Shown here: in pieces, positions 41,206 to 48,910 of the stretch
Position numbering within the stretch: position 1 is the first letter of the stretch
Layout: the number at the start of each line of letters is the position of its first letter
Origin: Candidatus Nomurabacteria bacterium
Lineage (GTDB): Bacteria > Patescibacteriota > Minisyncoccia > Phycocordibacterales > UBA9973
Length of the DNA stretch: 60,043 bases
Direction of reading: 5' to 3'
Assembly (NCBI GenBank): GCA_943350445.1
Contig: CALRAE010000004.1
Coordinates: 1-60,043, forward strand
Program-made: the position numbers and the translations under genes
Notes under the pieces: generated by a model
Seen by the model: the letters and a program-made list of their open reading frames with translations, nothing else
The model's database searches: none
What the model was told of the DNA's origin: nothing

Positions 41206-43068
41206 ATGGGATTTTTTGATAAATTATTTAAAAAGAAAAATACGGGACTTAATGGAAGTGCATATTCTTCTCTGGAAACACGCGCCTCTATTTTAGCCGT
41301 TCAACCAGAACAAATATATGAATCAGCCAGCCTAGAACTCCAGGATGTCATATCTCCATCTGCCCTCAAGATCGAACCAAAATCCTTAAACCTAGGGGAT
41401 AAAATAGCTCGTACCTTTTTCATAATATCTTACCCGCGATACTTAAGCGATAATTGGTTGTCTCCAATAATTAACTTAGATAAAGTTTTTGATATTTCAA
41501 TTTTTGTGCATCCGATAGATACTTCCGTAATACTCCGACAATTTCAAAAAAAGGTAGCAGAAATACAGAGCCAGATAAATGCACGCGAAGGGAAGGGAAT
41601 GGTGCGTGATCCAATACTCGACACTTCATACCAAGATTTGGAAGGTCTGCGTGATAATCTAAGTCAATCACAGGAAAAAATGTTTGACGTTGGTATTTAC
41701 ATTACTATCTATGCAGATAATGATTTAGAGCTCTTCAAAATAGAGAGCGAGATCAAGTCAATGCTCGAATCAAAACTCATATATATAAAGCCAGCGCTTT
41801 TCCAACAAGAAGATGGATTTAAGAGTGTTATACCTATTAATACCGACCTACTAAATATCCACCAGAAGTTGAATTCTGAGCCTCTTTCGAGTGTTTTCCC
41901 ATTTATTTCTTTTGACCTAACTTCAGACAAGGGAATACTCTATGGTATCAACAGACATAATTCTAGTTTGGTTATCTTTGATCGATTTTCTCTTGAGAAC
42001 TACAACTCTGTAACTTTTGCAAAGTCTGGTTCGGGTAAATCCTACGCCATAAAACTAGAAATCTTGAGATCTTTGATGTTTGATATCGATGTCATCGTCA
42101 TAGATCCAGAAAAAGAATATGAATTCTTGGCAGAAGCTATCGGTGGAAGATATTTCAACATTTCTCTTTCTTCATACCACCACATGAACCCTTTTGACCT
42201 GCCGATACCGCGTGAAGATGAAACAGCAGAAGACGTCTTGCGATCAAACATTATCAACCTTGTGGGACTTTTCCGATTGATGTTGGGTGGGCTCACACCA
42301 GAAGAGGATTCGATGGTGGACCGAGCAATTTCAGAGACTTATGCGATAAAAGACATTACCCCAGAATCAGATTTCTCAAATATTGAACCTCCACTTCTTT
42401 CTGATTTTGAAATGGTGCTGACAGGTATGGACGGCAGTGATTCTGTAGTGCAACGTTTGGCTAAATATACTCGCGGCTCTTGGTCAACATTTTTAAATCG
42501 ACCAAGTAACGTGGATATAAACAAAAAATTTGTTGTTTTTTCTGTTCGTGATATGGAAGACGAACTAAAACCAGTGGCAATGTACATTATTATGCATTTC
42601 ATCTGGAATGCGATACGCAAGAACCTCAAAAAGCGCCTGCTAATTGTCGATGAAGCTTGGTGGATGATGAAATCAGAAGATACTGCGTCTTTCCTATATT
42701 CTATTGCCAAAAGAGGCAGAAAATACTATCTGGGACTTGCCACCATCACCCAAGATGCGGCAGACTTTATGAAATCCCCATATGGTGTACCTATAGTTAC
42801 AAACTCTTCTATTCAGCTACTCCTAAAACAATCACCTACAACTATTGATGTTTTACAAAAAACCTTTAACCTAACTGATGAGGAGAAATATTTACTTTTA
42901 GAGTCAGGAGTAGGGGAAGGGATATTTTTCGCCGGTTTGAAACATGTCGCCATCAAAATCATTGCATCTTATACTGAAGATCAGATCATCACCTCGGATC
43001 CTTCACAAATACTATCAAACAGAAAAGCAAAGGAAGAGCAGGAGGCGGCACAGACAGAGAAAAAGTAG
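41206..43068 (+). CDS. virB4: VirB4-family secretion ATPase
   Basis: VirB4/TraC ATPases power assembly and transport in type IV secretion systems. The 620-residue protein has the N-terminal CagE-like domain (about 30-250), Walker A SGSGKS (about 272-277), DPEKEYEFLAEAIGG, Walker B LLIVDEAWW (about 476-484) and the following RGRKYYLGLATITQD. The chain starts at the ATG at 41206 with no clear ribosome site, just after a perfect palindrome. It is the best marker of the locus type; no VirD4 coupling protein or relaxase is seen, so export or pilus function is more likely than conjugation. Confidence 0.92.
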   Translation: MGFFDKLFKKKNTGLNGSAYSSLETRASILAVQPEQIYESASLELQDVISPSALKIEPKSLNLGDKIARTFFIISYPRYLSDNWLSPIINLDKVFDISIFVHPIDTSVILRQFQKKVAEIQSQINAREGKGMVRDPILDTSYQDLEGLRDNLSQSQEKMFDVGIYITIYADNDLELFKIESEIKSMLESKLIYIKPALFQQEDGFKSVIPINTDLLNIHQKLNSEPLSSVFPFISFDLTSDKGILYGINRHNSSLVIFDRFSLENYNSVTFAKSGSGKSYAIKLEILRSLMFDIDVIVIDPEKEYEFLAEAIGGRYFNISLSSYHHMNPFDLPIPREDETAEDVLRSNIINLVGLFRLMLGGLTPEEDSMVDRAISETYAIKDITPESDFSNIEPPLLSDFEMVLTGMDGSDSVVQRLAKYTRGSWSTFLNRPSNVDINKKFVVFSVRDMEDELKPVAMYIIMHFIWNAIRKNLKKRLLIVDEAWWMMKSEDTASFLYSIAKRGRKYYLGLATITQDAADFMKSPYGVPIVTNSSIQLLLKQSPTTIDVLQKTFNLTDEEKYLLLESGVGEGIFFAGLKHVAIKIIASYTEDQIITSDPSQILSNRKAKEEQEAAQTEKK

Positions 43069-43073
43069 AATTT

Positions 43074-43113
43074 AAGGACGGTTCTTAAGAGAGTTTCCCA
43101 AAGAACCGTCCTT
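43074..43113. repeat. Hairpin between virB4 and the 43158 gene
   Basis: AAGGACGGTTCTT (43074-43086) and AAGAACCGTCCTT (43101-43113) are exact complements around a 14-nt loop. No T-run follows, so processing or attenuation is more likely than full termination. Confidence 0.85.
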
Positions 43114-43145
43114 GTTGAGAGCTTTAGAAAGTAATGTAATTAGAG

Positions 43146-43151
43146 TATAAT
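43146..43151 (+). promoter_or_regulatory. -10 of the 43158 gene
   Basis: TATAAT, 6 nt before the ATG, predicting a leaderless mRNA starting inside the secretion cluster. Confidence 0.6.
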
Positions 43152-43157
43152 TAAATT

Positions 43158-44144
43158 ATGCGATTAAAATTCTTAACATTATATTTAATCACCATATTTG
43201 CAGTATTTGGATTAATTCCTATACAAAAGGCAGACGCTACTCCTACTGATAGCATCTTGGTTAGCATGGTGCCTCCGAATCCAAATCCTAACGCAAATGT
43301 AACCATAACCCTAAAAAGCTATGCGTATAATTTAGACAGCGCCCAAATATCTTGGTCAATAGCTGGCAAAGTTATCATTTCAGAAATTGGGAAAAAATCA
43401 TTTTCCACCACCGCGCCTGCGGCTGGAGGGGAGATAAATGTGGTAGCCACGTTATACTTACCAGACGGACCCATCGAGAAAAATATATTAATACAGCCTT
43501 CTGTAATGATATTACTATGGCAAGCCATGGACTCTTATGTCCCGCCTTTCTATAAGGGCAAGGCTCTACCGACAGCTGATAGTGAAGTGAGGGTGACTGC
43601 TATGCCAGAAATAAGAACCGGCTCTCTGTTAAGTGATCCAAAAAATATGATCTACTCTTGGAAAAAAGATTATACGAACAATGTAGATGGCTCTGGTTAC
43701 GGAAAAAATTCTTTTAGTTATGTTGGTGATTATTTAGACGATTCAAACAATGTATCCGTCATCGCTTCAACTATAGACCAAAAGTTTTCCTCCGAGGAAA
43801 ACATATACATAGGCATATCAACGCCAAAAATATTGTTTTATAAAAACGACAACAAGCTAGGGACAATTTGGGAACAAACACTTCTAAATGAGCACAAAAT
43901 AGAGGGGAGTGAGGTAGTGCAAGTAGTGCCTTATTTTATTTCACCAAAACAACTGCTGAATCCACTTTTAGTGTGGGACTGGTTCATCAATGATGAAAGA
44001 GTAAATTTGGCAAGCTTTAGGAAAAACCTAATGCCACTGCAAGCACAGAGTGGAGTCTCTGGAAGATCGAAGCTCAAGCTTGAAATTACAAATAAGTATA
44101 AAATTTTCCAGACGGCTAATAATGAGATAGAAATAAGTTTTTAA
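43158..44144 (+). CDS. Exported beta-rich protein of the secretion cluster
   Basis: The 328-residue precursor has a signal peptide (FLTLYLITIFAVFGLIPIQKADA) and a mature part with Ig-like strands, e.g. VSMVPPNPNPNANVTITLKSYAYNLDSAQISWSIAGK and two PKILFYK/SWKKDY-type repeats. The sequence suggests tandem beta-sandwich domains that may cap or line an extracellular fibre. The gene overlaps neither neighbour and is followed after 3 bp by the pilin-like gene. No family is recognised with certainty. Confidence 0.72.
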   Translation: MRLKFLTLYLITIFAVFGLIPIQKADATPTDSILVSMVPPNPNPNANVTITLKSYAYNLDSAQISWSIAGKVIISEIGKKSFSTTAPAAGGEINVVATLYLPDGPIEKNILIQPSVMILLWQAMDSYVPPFYKGKALPTADSEVRVTAMPEIRTGSLLSDPKNMIYSWKKDYTNNVDGSGYGKNSFSYVGDYLDDSNNVSVIASTIDQKFSSEENIYIGISTPKILFYKNDNKLGTIWEQTLLNEHKIEGSEVVQVVPYFISPKQLLNPLLVWDWFINDERVNLASFRKNLMPLQAQSGVSGRSKLKLEITNKYKIFQTANNEIEISF

Positions 44145-44147
44145 AAT

Positions 44148-45233
44148 ATGAAATACGTAAAATACATTCTTATACTTGTTGCATTAATCGGATTTTTTGT
44201 GCCGATGATAAAAGTGGATGCCCAAGCTGCTCCACAGGGAACTTGTACTTACAATTATATTGTAAGGGGGACAGTTAGAAACACACCAACAGAAATAGAA
44301 ACTGAAGCGGCTTGTAGGGCAAGACCATCGCCAATATCTTGGACAACTTGTATGTACACAGCAAACAACCGTAGTAACAGTAGACTCGAAGCTCCAAGTG
44401 ACACTGAAACGCGATGTAAAACACGATTAGGCGGAACATGGACATCAATATCATTAAATGGAACGACCCCGAGTACAGGAGGGGGGGCTGGCGGAGTAAC
44501 GGCTCCTGTAAATTCTACATACCAATTTTTGGCTCCACTGCCTTGCGAGCCAAGTAAAGATGCAGGATGTGACCCAACTACAAAGACTCTCAAGACCTTT
44601 GATGCCACTAGCGGCTTGGTTGCATATCTAAACTTAATGATAAAGATATTCATCGGCTTGTGTGCAGTTTTAGCCGTAGTGATGATAGTGGTAGGAGGTA
44701 TGGAGTATATGACGAGTGAGCTCGCCCACACCAAAGAATCCGGCAAGGAGAGGATTGAACATGCACTACTGGGCCTCATCATAGCCCTAGGTGCCTATGC
44801 GCTTCTTTTTACGATAAATCCCGATCTGCTCAAATCAGATATAAAACCAACATCGACAAATGTCACCCTACCCGCATCACAAGGAGATCTTATTGTTAAT
44901 AATAAACAACCAGAAACAATAGGAAGTTGTTCTTATAAAATTGAAAATATAAATTTTACCATAAACGATAGCAAAGAACTGTGTGATAGATTAAAGGGGA
45001 CATGGACAGCAAATACATCTGGTGGAAATAGTCAGCCGCCAGAAACAAATAGCCGGCCTGCTACTGGAGCTACAACACAAGGAAGTTGGTACTTCAAACC
45101 TCAAAGTCCTAGTGGAATGAATATAATTGCTGGACCTTTTACGACTCAAGAAGAATGTATACAAAGAGAAACGACAGACGGTTATCCGATAATAAAACCG
45201 TGCACTCAGTCTAATGGAACACCAAACTGGTAA
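44148..45233 (+). CDS. TrbC/VirB2-like pilin-domain protein
   Basis: The 361-residue protein has a signal peptide (about 1-26), Cys-containing extracellular segments, and a pair of membrane helices at about 160-225 (LNLMIKIFIGLCAVLAVVMIVVGG and ALLGLIIALGAYALLFTINP) separated by a short charged loop. That helical hairpin is the TrbC/VirB2 major-pilin fold. The additional Cys-rich ends (WTTCMYT, GSCSYKI) are unusual for a pilin and suggest a larger subunit. It overlaps the 45214 gene by 20 bp. Confidence 0.78.
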   Translation: MKYVKYILILVALIGFFVPMIKVDAQAAPQGTCTYNYIVRGTVRNTPTEIETEAACRARPSPISWTTCMYTANNRSNSRLEAPSDTETRCKTRLGGTWTSISLNGTTPSTGGGAGGVTAPVNSTYQFLAPLPCEPSKDAGCDPTTKTLKTFDATSGLVAYLNLMIKIFIGLCAVLAVVMIVVGGMEYMTSELAHTKESGKERIEHALLGLIIALGAYALLFTINPDLLKSDIKPTSTNVTLPASQGDLIVNNKQPETIGSCSYKIENINFTINDSKELCDRLKGTWTANTSGGNSQPPETNSRPATGATTQGSWYFKPQSPSGMNIIAGPFTTQEECIQRETTDGYPIIKPCTQSNGTPNW

Positions 45234-46590
45234 TTTTATGTCAAAAAGAAATTTTATACTTTTAATAATAATTCTGGTCATCGTAATAATTGCTGTTTTA
45301 GGATTTCTGTATCTACGAAAAGACACAACCACCCCGACAGATCCTGGCATAGGGACAAACTTTTTCTCACAATTTAATCCTTTTGGAACAAAGCCCACAC
45401 CTCCAGTCACCAAGCCTCCAGTAGATGTCTCTGGATACCAGCCACCGACTGCACCAGAACAAACCAAACTAATGAAGGTTTCTAGTATGCCTGTAGCTGG
45501 ATTCACTGTATTCACTAAAGAAAGGCTCAAGGACGTACCCGTAGCCCCCCTCCTTGTGGAGGAGGGGGTTCCGGGTGGTGAAACTCCTACCACACCGACA
45601 GCAAAAAAATCGACAAAAGTTACCCCGACTGCACCACTCACTGAATTCGTCTTGGCTTTGAGGTATGTGGCAAGATCTAACGGTAACATCTACCAAACAT
45701 TTGTAGATAAAATCCAAGAAAGAAAATTCTCTAAAACTGTAATCCCAAAAGTGTATGATGCTTATTTTGGCAACCGCGGGAATTCTGTAGTTATGCGATA
45801 TTTAAAATCTAATGATGAGACGATAGAAACCTTCGTTGGAGCTTTACCAAAAGAATTACTAGGAGGGGACACAACCATAAACAACGAAGTTAAAGGCTCC
45901 TTTTTGCCAAATAATGTAAAAGATGCCAGCGTATCGCCTGATGGTTCAAAAATTTTCTACTTGTTTGAGGATGAAAATGGTGTTGTGGGAACAATTTTAA
46001 ATTTTACAGACAACAAGAAAACTCAAATTTTTGATTCTCCTTTTACTGAATGGTTGTCAGTTTGGCCAAATAGTAGCCTGATAAATCTTACAACCAAACC
46101 TTCTGCGAATATCCCTGGATATGTTTATACGATGAATTCGAGCGGAAGCAATTTAAGTAAAATCTTGGGCGACATCAACGGACTCACGACTTTAGGTGGC
46201 CCAAATAGTAAATCGATCCTCTACGGCGATGATAAACTGTCTTTGAATATTTACAATATTGACAAAAGAAGCTCAGAGAAACTAGGATTAAAAACACTTC
46301 CAGAAAAATGTGTCTGGAATAAAACAGGGGACTTTATATATTGTGCTGTACCGATAACGGTTGAAGGAAATTTATATCCAGACGCTTGGTATCAAGGGGT
46401 AACAACTTTTGATGATCAATTTTGGAAAATAGATGTAAAAACTGGCAACACTACAACAATCTTGGACCCAGTAGATGAAAAAGGTGGGACAGCCATAGAT
46501 GGAACCAAACTCACCCTAGATGAAAACGAAAATTACCTATTTTTCGTAAACAAAAAAGATTCTTTTCTTTGGAAGCTGGATCTTAAGTAA
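45214..46590 (+). CDS. Membrane-anchored TolB/beta-propeller-like protein
   Basis: The 458-residue protein has an N-terminal anchor (FILLIIILVIVIIAVLGFLYL), a Pro/Thr-rich linker and a C-terminal domain of repeated four-strand units (ASVSPDGSKIFYLFEDENG, TEWLSVWPNSSLINL, CVWNKTGDFIYCAVP), a TolB-like beta propeller. The linker is coded partly by a CCCCCCTCC-TTGT-GGAGGAGGGGG hairpin at 45546-45570. It ends the secretion cluster, convergent with khpB, with a long hairpin starting in its stop codon. Confidence 0.75.
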   Translation: MEHQTGNFMSKRNFILLIIILVIVIIAVLGFLYLRKDTTTPTDPGIGTNFFSQFNPFGTKPTPPVTKPPVDVSGYQPPTAPEQTKLMKVSSMPVAGFTVFTKERLKDVPVAPLLVEEGVPGGETPTTPTAKKSTKVTPTAPLTEFVLALRYVARSNGNIYQTFVDKIQERKFSKTVIPKVYDAYFGNRGNSVVMRYLKSNDETIETFVGALPKELLGGDTTINNEVKGSFLPNNVKDASVSPDGSKIFYLFEDENGVVGTILNFTDNKKTQIFDSPFTEWLSVWPNSSLINLTTKPSANIPGYVYTMNSSGSNLSKILGDINGLTTLGGPNSKSILYGDDKLSLNIYNIDKRSSEKLGLKTLPEKCVWNKTGDFIYCAVPITVEGNLYPDAWYQGVTTFDDQFWKIDVKTGNTTTILDPVDEKGGTAIDGTKLTLDENENYLFFVNKKDSFLWKLDLK

Positions 46591-46706
46591 AAAAAATTAA
46601 GAAATAAACTTTTGAAGGGGTTTCGTAGGCTGACGAGCCGAGAACTTCAGAATTTTTCAAGCTTCGAAAAATTCGTACCGGAAAAAGTTTGATTTCTTAA
46701 TTTTTT
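46591..46706. repeat. Long inverted repeat between convergent 45214 gene and khpB
   Basis: A 23-nt arm (46591-46613) pairs with 46683-46706 with one mismatch or bulge; the arms begin and end at the stop codons of the two convergent genes. The loop has GAATTTTTC-AAGCTTC-GAAAAATTC and the 17-mer AGGCTGACGAGCCGAGA (46627-46643), shared with the uvrD insert. It can act as a bidirectional terminator. Confidence 0.85.
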
Positions 46707-47187
46707 AAATAGAGCCCGTATATTTTATCACCACTCGGCGAGAAAGGCCCATACCTGTTGACTCAGTTTTAAGATCTGTCGCACCAGAGAGGAATTCGTG
46801 TACAATACGACGTTCAAAAGCTGACATCGGATCAACTTCAATGCTTGATTTGAAATATCGTGCCCTTTCTCCCATCATGTGAGCCACGGCTCGGACGTTT
46901 TCTACACGCTTTTTTTGAAAACCATTAATATCAATTAAAATATTGGAGGAATTAGATTCTGGATCTTTTACTTTATCTGTTATATCAACCTCAATCATTC
47001 TACGAACAAGATGATTTAGGGCGTACAAAGCTTCACCATCATGACCTATAAAAAAGTGCGGTTCATTGACCTCGACTGAGAACCAGGTGCTGTCTGCACC
47101 ATCAGGAGTAATGACAATATCTTTTACCACAACCCCAGTTTTCTCAACCAACTCTTTTATTAAATTTTGTATCTTTGACTTATCCAT
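46705..47187 (-). CDS. khpB: KhpB/Jag RNA-binding protein
   Basis: Jag/KhpB proteins bind RNA and affect cell division in Gram-positive bacteria. The 160-residue protein has a KH-like domain with FIGHDGEALYALNHLVRRM (about 48-66) and a C-terminal R3H domain with FERRIVHEFL. The N-terminal Jag_N domain is missing, leaving a minimal form. It follows yidC after 2 bp, as in the conserved yidC-jag order. Confidence 0.88.
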   Translation of the reverse strand: MDKSKIQNLIKELVEKTGVVVKDIVITPDGADSTWFSVEVNEPHFFIGHDGEALYALNHLVRRMIEVDITDKVKDPESNSSNILIDINGFQKKRVENVRAVAHMMGERARYFKSSIEVDPMSAFERRIVHEFLSGATDLKTESTGMGLSRRVVIKYTGSI

Positions 47188-47189
47188 AT

Positions 47190-47939
47190 CTACTTTTTAC
47201 TAATTAAAACCTCAACTTCCTTATCTAAAACCTTCTTTTCGGTCCTATTAACATAAATCTGCTGGCCTACAGAGAAAATATTACTCGTTATCCAATATAA
47301 TGCAACTGCACCAGAAATACTGTAAGCAATCCAAGTAATGAGAATTGGGAAAACATACTTCATCTGCATCTGCATGCTTTTAGTGAAACTCTCTTGAAAA
47401 GATCCACCAGGAGTAGCAGAAACTGTAGGTTTTGGCATAAAATGTGCTTGAAGATATTGCGACACACCCGCCAAGAGCGCCAAAAGTAAACTTTTAGCAC
47501 CTAAATCTATAAAGCCCAGGAAAATCATGTTTGTTTCTGTTGGTATGTGAATAAAGGAATAGAGTAGGCTTCCATCGAAAGCAATACCTTTGAAAAATAC
47601 ATAGTAAAGAGCAAAAATAATAGGGATCTGGATTAAAACTAAAAGGCAACCGGAAAAAGGATTGGTTTTGTGTTTTTTGTAAAGTTCAAAGGTTAACCTC
47701 GCTTGTTCTTCTTTACTAGCTCCACTTTTCTTAATTTTATCAATTTCTGGAGCAAGCATCGTCATTGCTGCCTGATTTTTGATAGATTTCTGAGAAAAAG
47801 GGAAGAGGAGAAGTTTAACTAAAATAGTAAGTATTATTACTGATAGACCAATGTCGCCACCCGGTATAACTGAAACTAAAAAAGCCAATGCGTTTATTAG
47901 AGGTTTATATAAAAAGACATTCCAAATATCATGAATCAT
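47190..47939 (-). CDS. yidC: Membrane protein insertase YidC
   Basis: YidC inserts proteins into the cytoplasmic membrane, with or without SecYEG. The 249-residue protein is the short Gram-positive type without the large periplasmic domain: five membrane segments, with the charged hairpin SQKSIKNQAAMTMLAPEIDKIKK after the first. TAGAAT (47951-47946 on the minus strand) ends 6 nt before the ATG at 47939, so the message is predicted to be leaderless, read separately from yidD. Element B lies immediately upstream. Confidence 0.92.
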   Translation of the reverse strand: MIHDIWNVFLYKPLINALAFLVSVIPGGDIGLSVIILTILVKLLLFPFSQKSIKNQAAMTMLAPEIDKIKKSGASKEEQARLTFELYKKHKTNPFSGCLLVLIQIPIIFALYYVFFKGIAFDGSLLYSFIHIPTETNMIFLGFIDLGAKSLLLALLAGVSQYLQAHFMPKPTVSATPGGSFQESFTKSMQMQMKYVFPILITWIAYSISGAVALYWITSNIFSVGQQIYVNRTEKKVLDKEVEVLISKK

Positions 47940-47973
47940 AGTCCAATTCTATATGAAAATGCGAGAAAATGCG

Positions 47974-48073
47974 AGAAAATGTACAATTGCACAAATTTTA
48001 CACTTCCGAGGGTCCCACTCGGTAATCCGAGAAGGGCGCAGGAATGTAAAATTTGTGCAATTGTACATTTTCT
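47974..48073. repeat. Long palindromic element B: perfect 29-bp arms and a conserved loop
   Basis: Arms 47974-48002 and 48045-48073 are exact reverse complements over 29 bp. The right arm touches the stop codon of yidD. The 42-nt loop has TCCGAGGG (48005-48012), an inner stem CTCGG-TAAT-CCGAG and GAAGGGCGCAGGA (48031-48043). Loop blocks match element A; arms do not. Confidence 0.92.
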
Positions 48074-48288
48074 TAAAGAAGTGGGTCAATATGATTTTTT
48101 TGCCATGGGTGGCAATGCAAAATTCTGCGAAAACCTAAATAAGAACCTTTGAGTAACCCATATTTTTCTATGGCTTGTTTGGTATATTCAGAACAAGTAG
48201 GATAAAACACGCAAGTAGGTTTCAGAATTGGACTAATTCTTTTCTGATAAAAATTAATTAATTTTACTGAAAATATTTTTAATTTCAT
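48073..48288 (-). CDS. yidD: YidD membrane protein insertion efficiency factor
   Basis: YidD is a small amphipathic protein that assists YidC. The 71-residue chain has the family pattern [22 protein letters not shown] with its Cys residues and [19 protein letters not shown]. The gene overlaps rnpA by 35 bp, as is usual, and its stop codon touches element B. Confidence 0.93.
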   Translation of the reverse strand: MKLKIFSVKLINFYQKRISPILKPTCVFYPTCSEYTKQAIEKYGLLKGSYLGFRRILHCHPWQKNHIDPLL

Positions 48289-48577
48289 TAGAAAGTATTA
48301 AAATGTCATCTTGATATTTTTTAAAAACCAAAACACCTGTAATTCCAAGAGGGGATAGCTGAATATTTTTCTCTAAAACCTTATATCCAAGCCTTCTGAG
48401 TAAATTCCTTTTGACTGCAAGTTTGACCACACTTTTAGATGCTAAACAGGAAATTTTCACTTCTTTGGTATTGTTCTTTATATAACGAAAAGATAGATTT
48501 GGAGAATTTAAAATTCTACCTTCTTTAAAGATTTGTTCTACTTCTTTAGTAAGTGCTCTATTCTTTTTAGGCAACAT
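48254..48577 (-). CDS. rnpA: Ribonuclease P protein component
   Basis: RnpA supports the RNase P ribozyme in maturing tRNA 5' ends. From the ATG at 48577 ([17 protein letters not shown]) it has 107 residues, with the RNR-type motif [19 protein letters not shown]. An upstream TTG at 48610 would add 11 residues, but AAGGG stands properly before the ATG. It overlaps yidD and follows rpmH. No RNase P RNA was identified in the window. Confidence 0.92.
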   Translation of the reverse strand: MLPKKNRALTKEVEQIFKEGRILNSPNLSFRYIKNNTKEVKISCLASKSVVKLAVKRNLLRRLGYKVLEKNIQLSPLGITGVLVFKKYQDDILILSNEIKNIFSKIN

Positions 48578-48610
48578 AACAAGACCCTTATAAGAGAGGG
48601 TTAAGAACAA

Positions 48611-48745
48611 TTAGACGCTAAGCTTCTTTCGGCCTTTTTGGCGTCTCCTTTTTAAGACTTGTTTACCAGTCTTAATTCTAGATCGAACCAAAAATCCATG
48701 GCTTCGAGCTCTTTTCCTTTTTTTAGGTTTATATGTAAATGACAT
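48611..48745 (-). CDS. rpmH: 50S ribosomal protein L34
   Basis: A 44-residue, highly basic protein reading [18 protein letters not shown] then [25 protein letters not shown], the L34 family pattern. It is the first gene of the rpmH-rnpA-yidD unit next to the origin, divergent from dnaA. No consensus promoter is certain; TATTAT lies 12 nt before the ATG on the minus strand. Confidence 0.94.
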   Translation of the reverse strand: MSFTYKPKKRKRARSHGFLVRSRIKTGKQVLKRRRQKGRKKLSV

Positions 48746-48782
48746 GTGATACAGTCTATAATATTATCGAGAATAAATCAAA

Positions 48783-48910
48783 TTCACCTCAACCTTCGCC
48801 CTCTCCTGACAGGAGAGGGGCGGGGAGAGGTTATTTATCCACAGCTTATCAACATAGTTAATAAGTTTCCACAAGTTTTATTTAAAAGCTAAATAGTATA
48901 ATATGGAGCA
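48783..48910. other. Probable origin region upstream of dnaA
   Basis: The rpmH-dnaA gap contains TTATCCACA (48835-48843, perfect DnaA box), TTATCAACA (48846-48854, one mismatch) and a third looser copy (TTTCCACAA, about 48865), followed by AT-rich DNA and the dnaA -10 TATAAT (48897-48902). A GC-rich hairpin CCTCTCCT-GAC-AGGAGAGG (about 48799-48818) lies on its left. This is the classic oriC setting. Confidence 0.75.
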
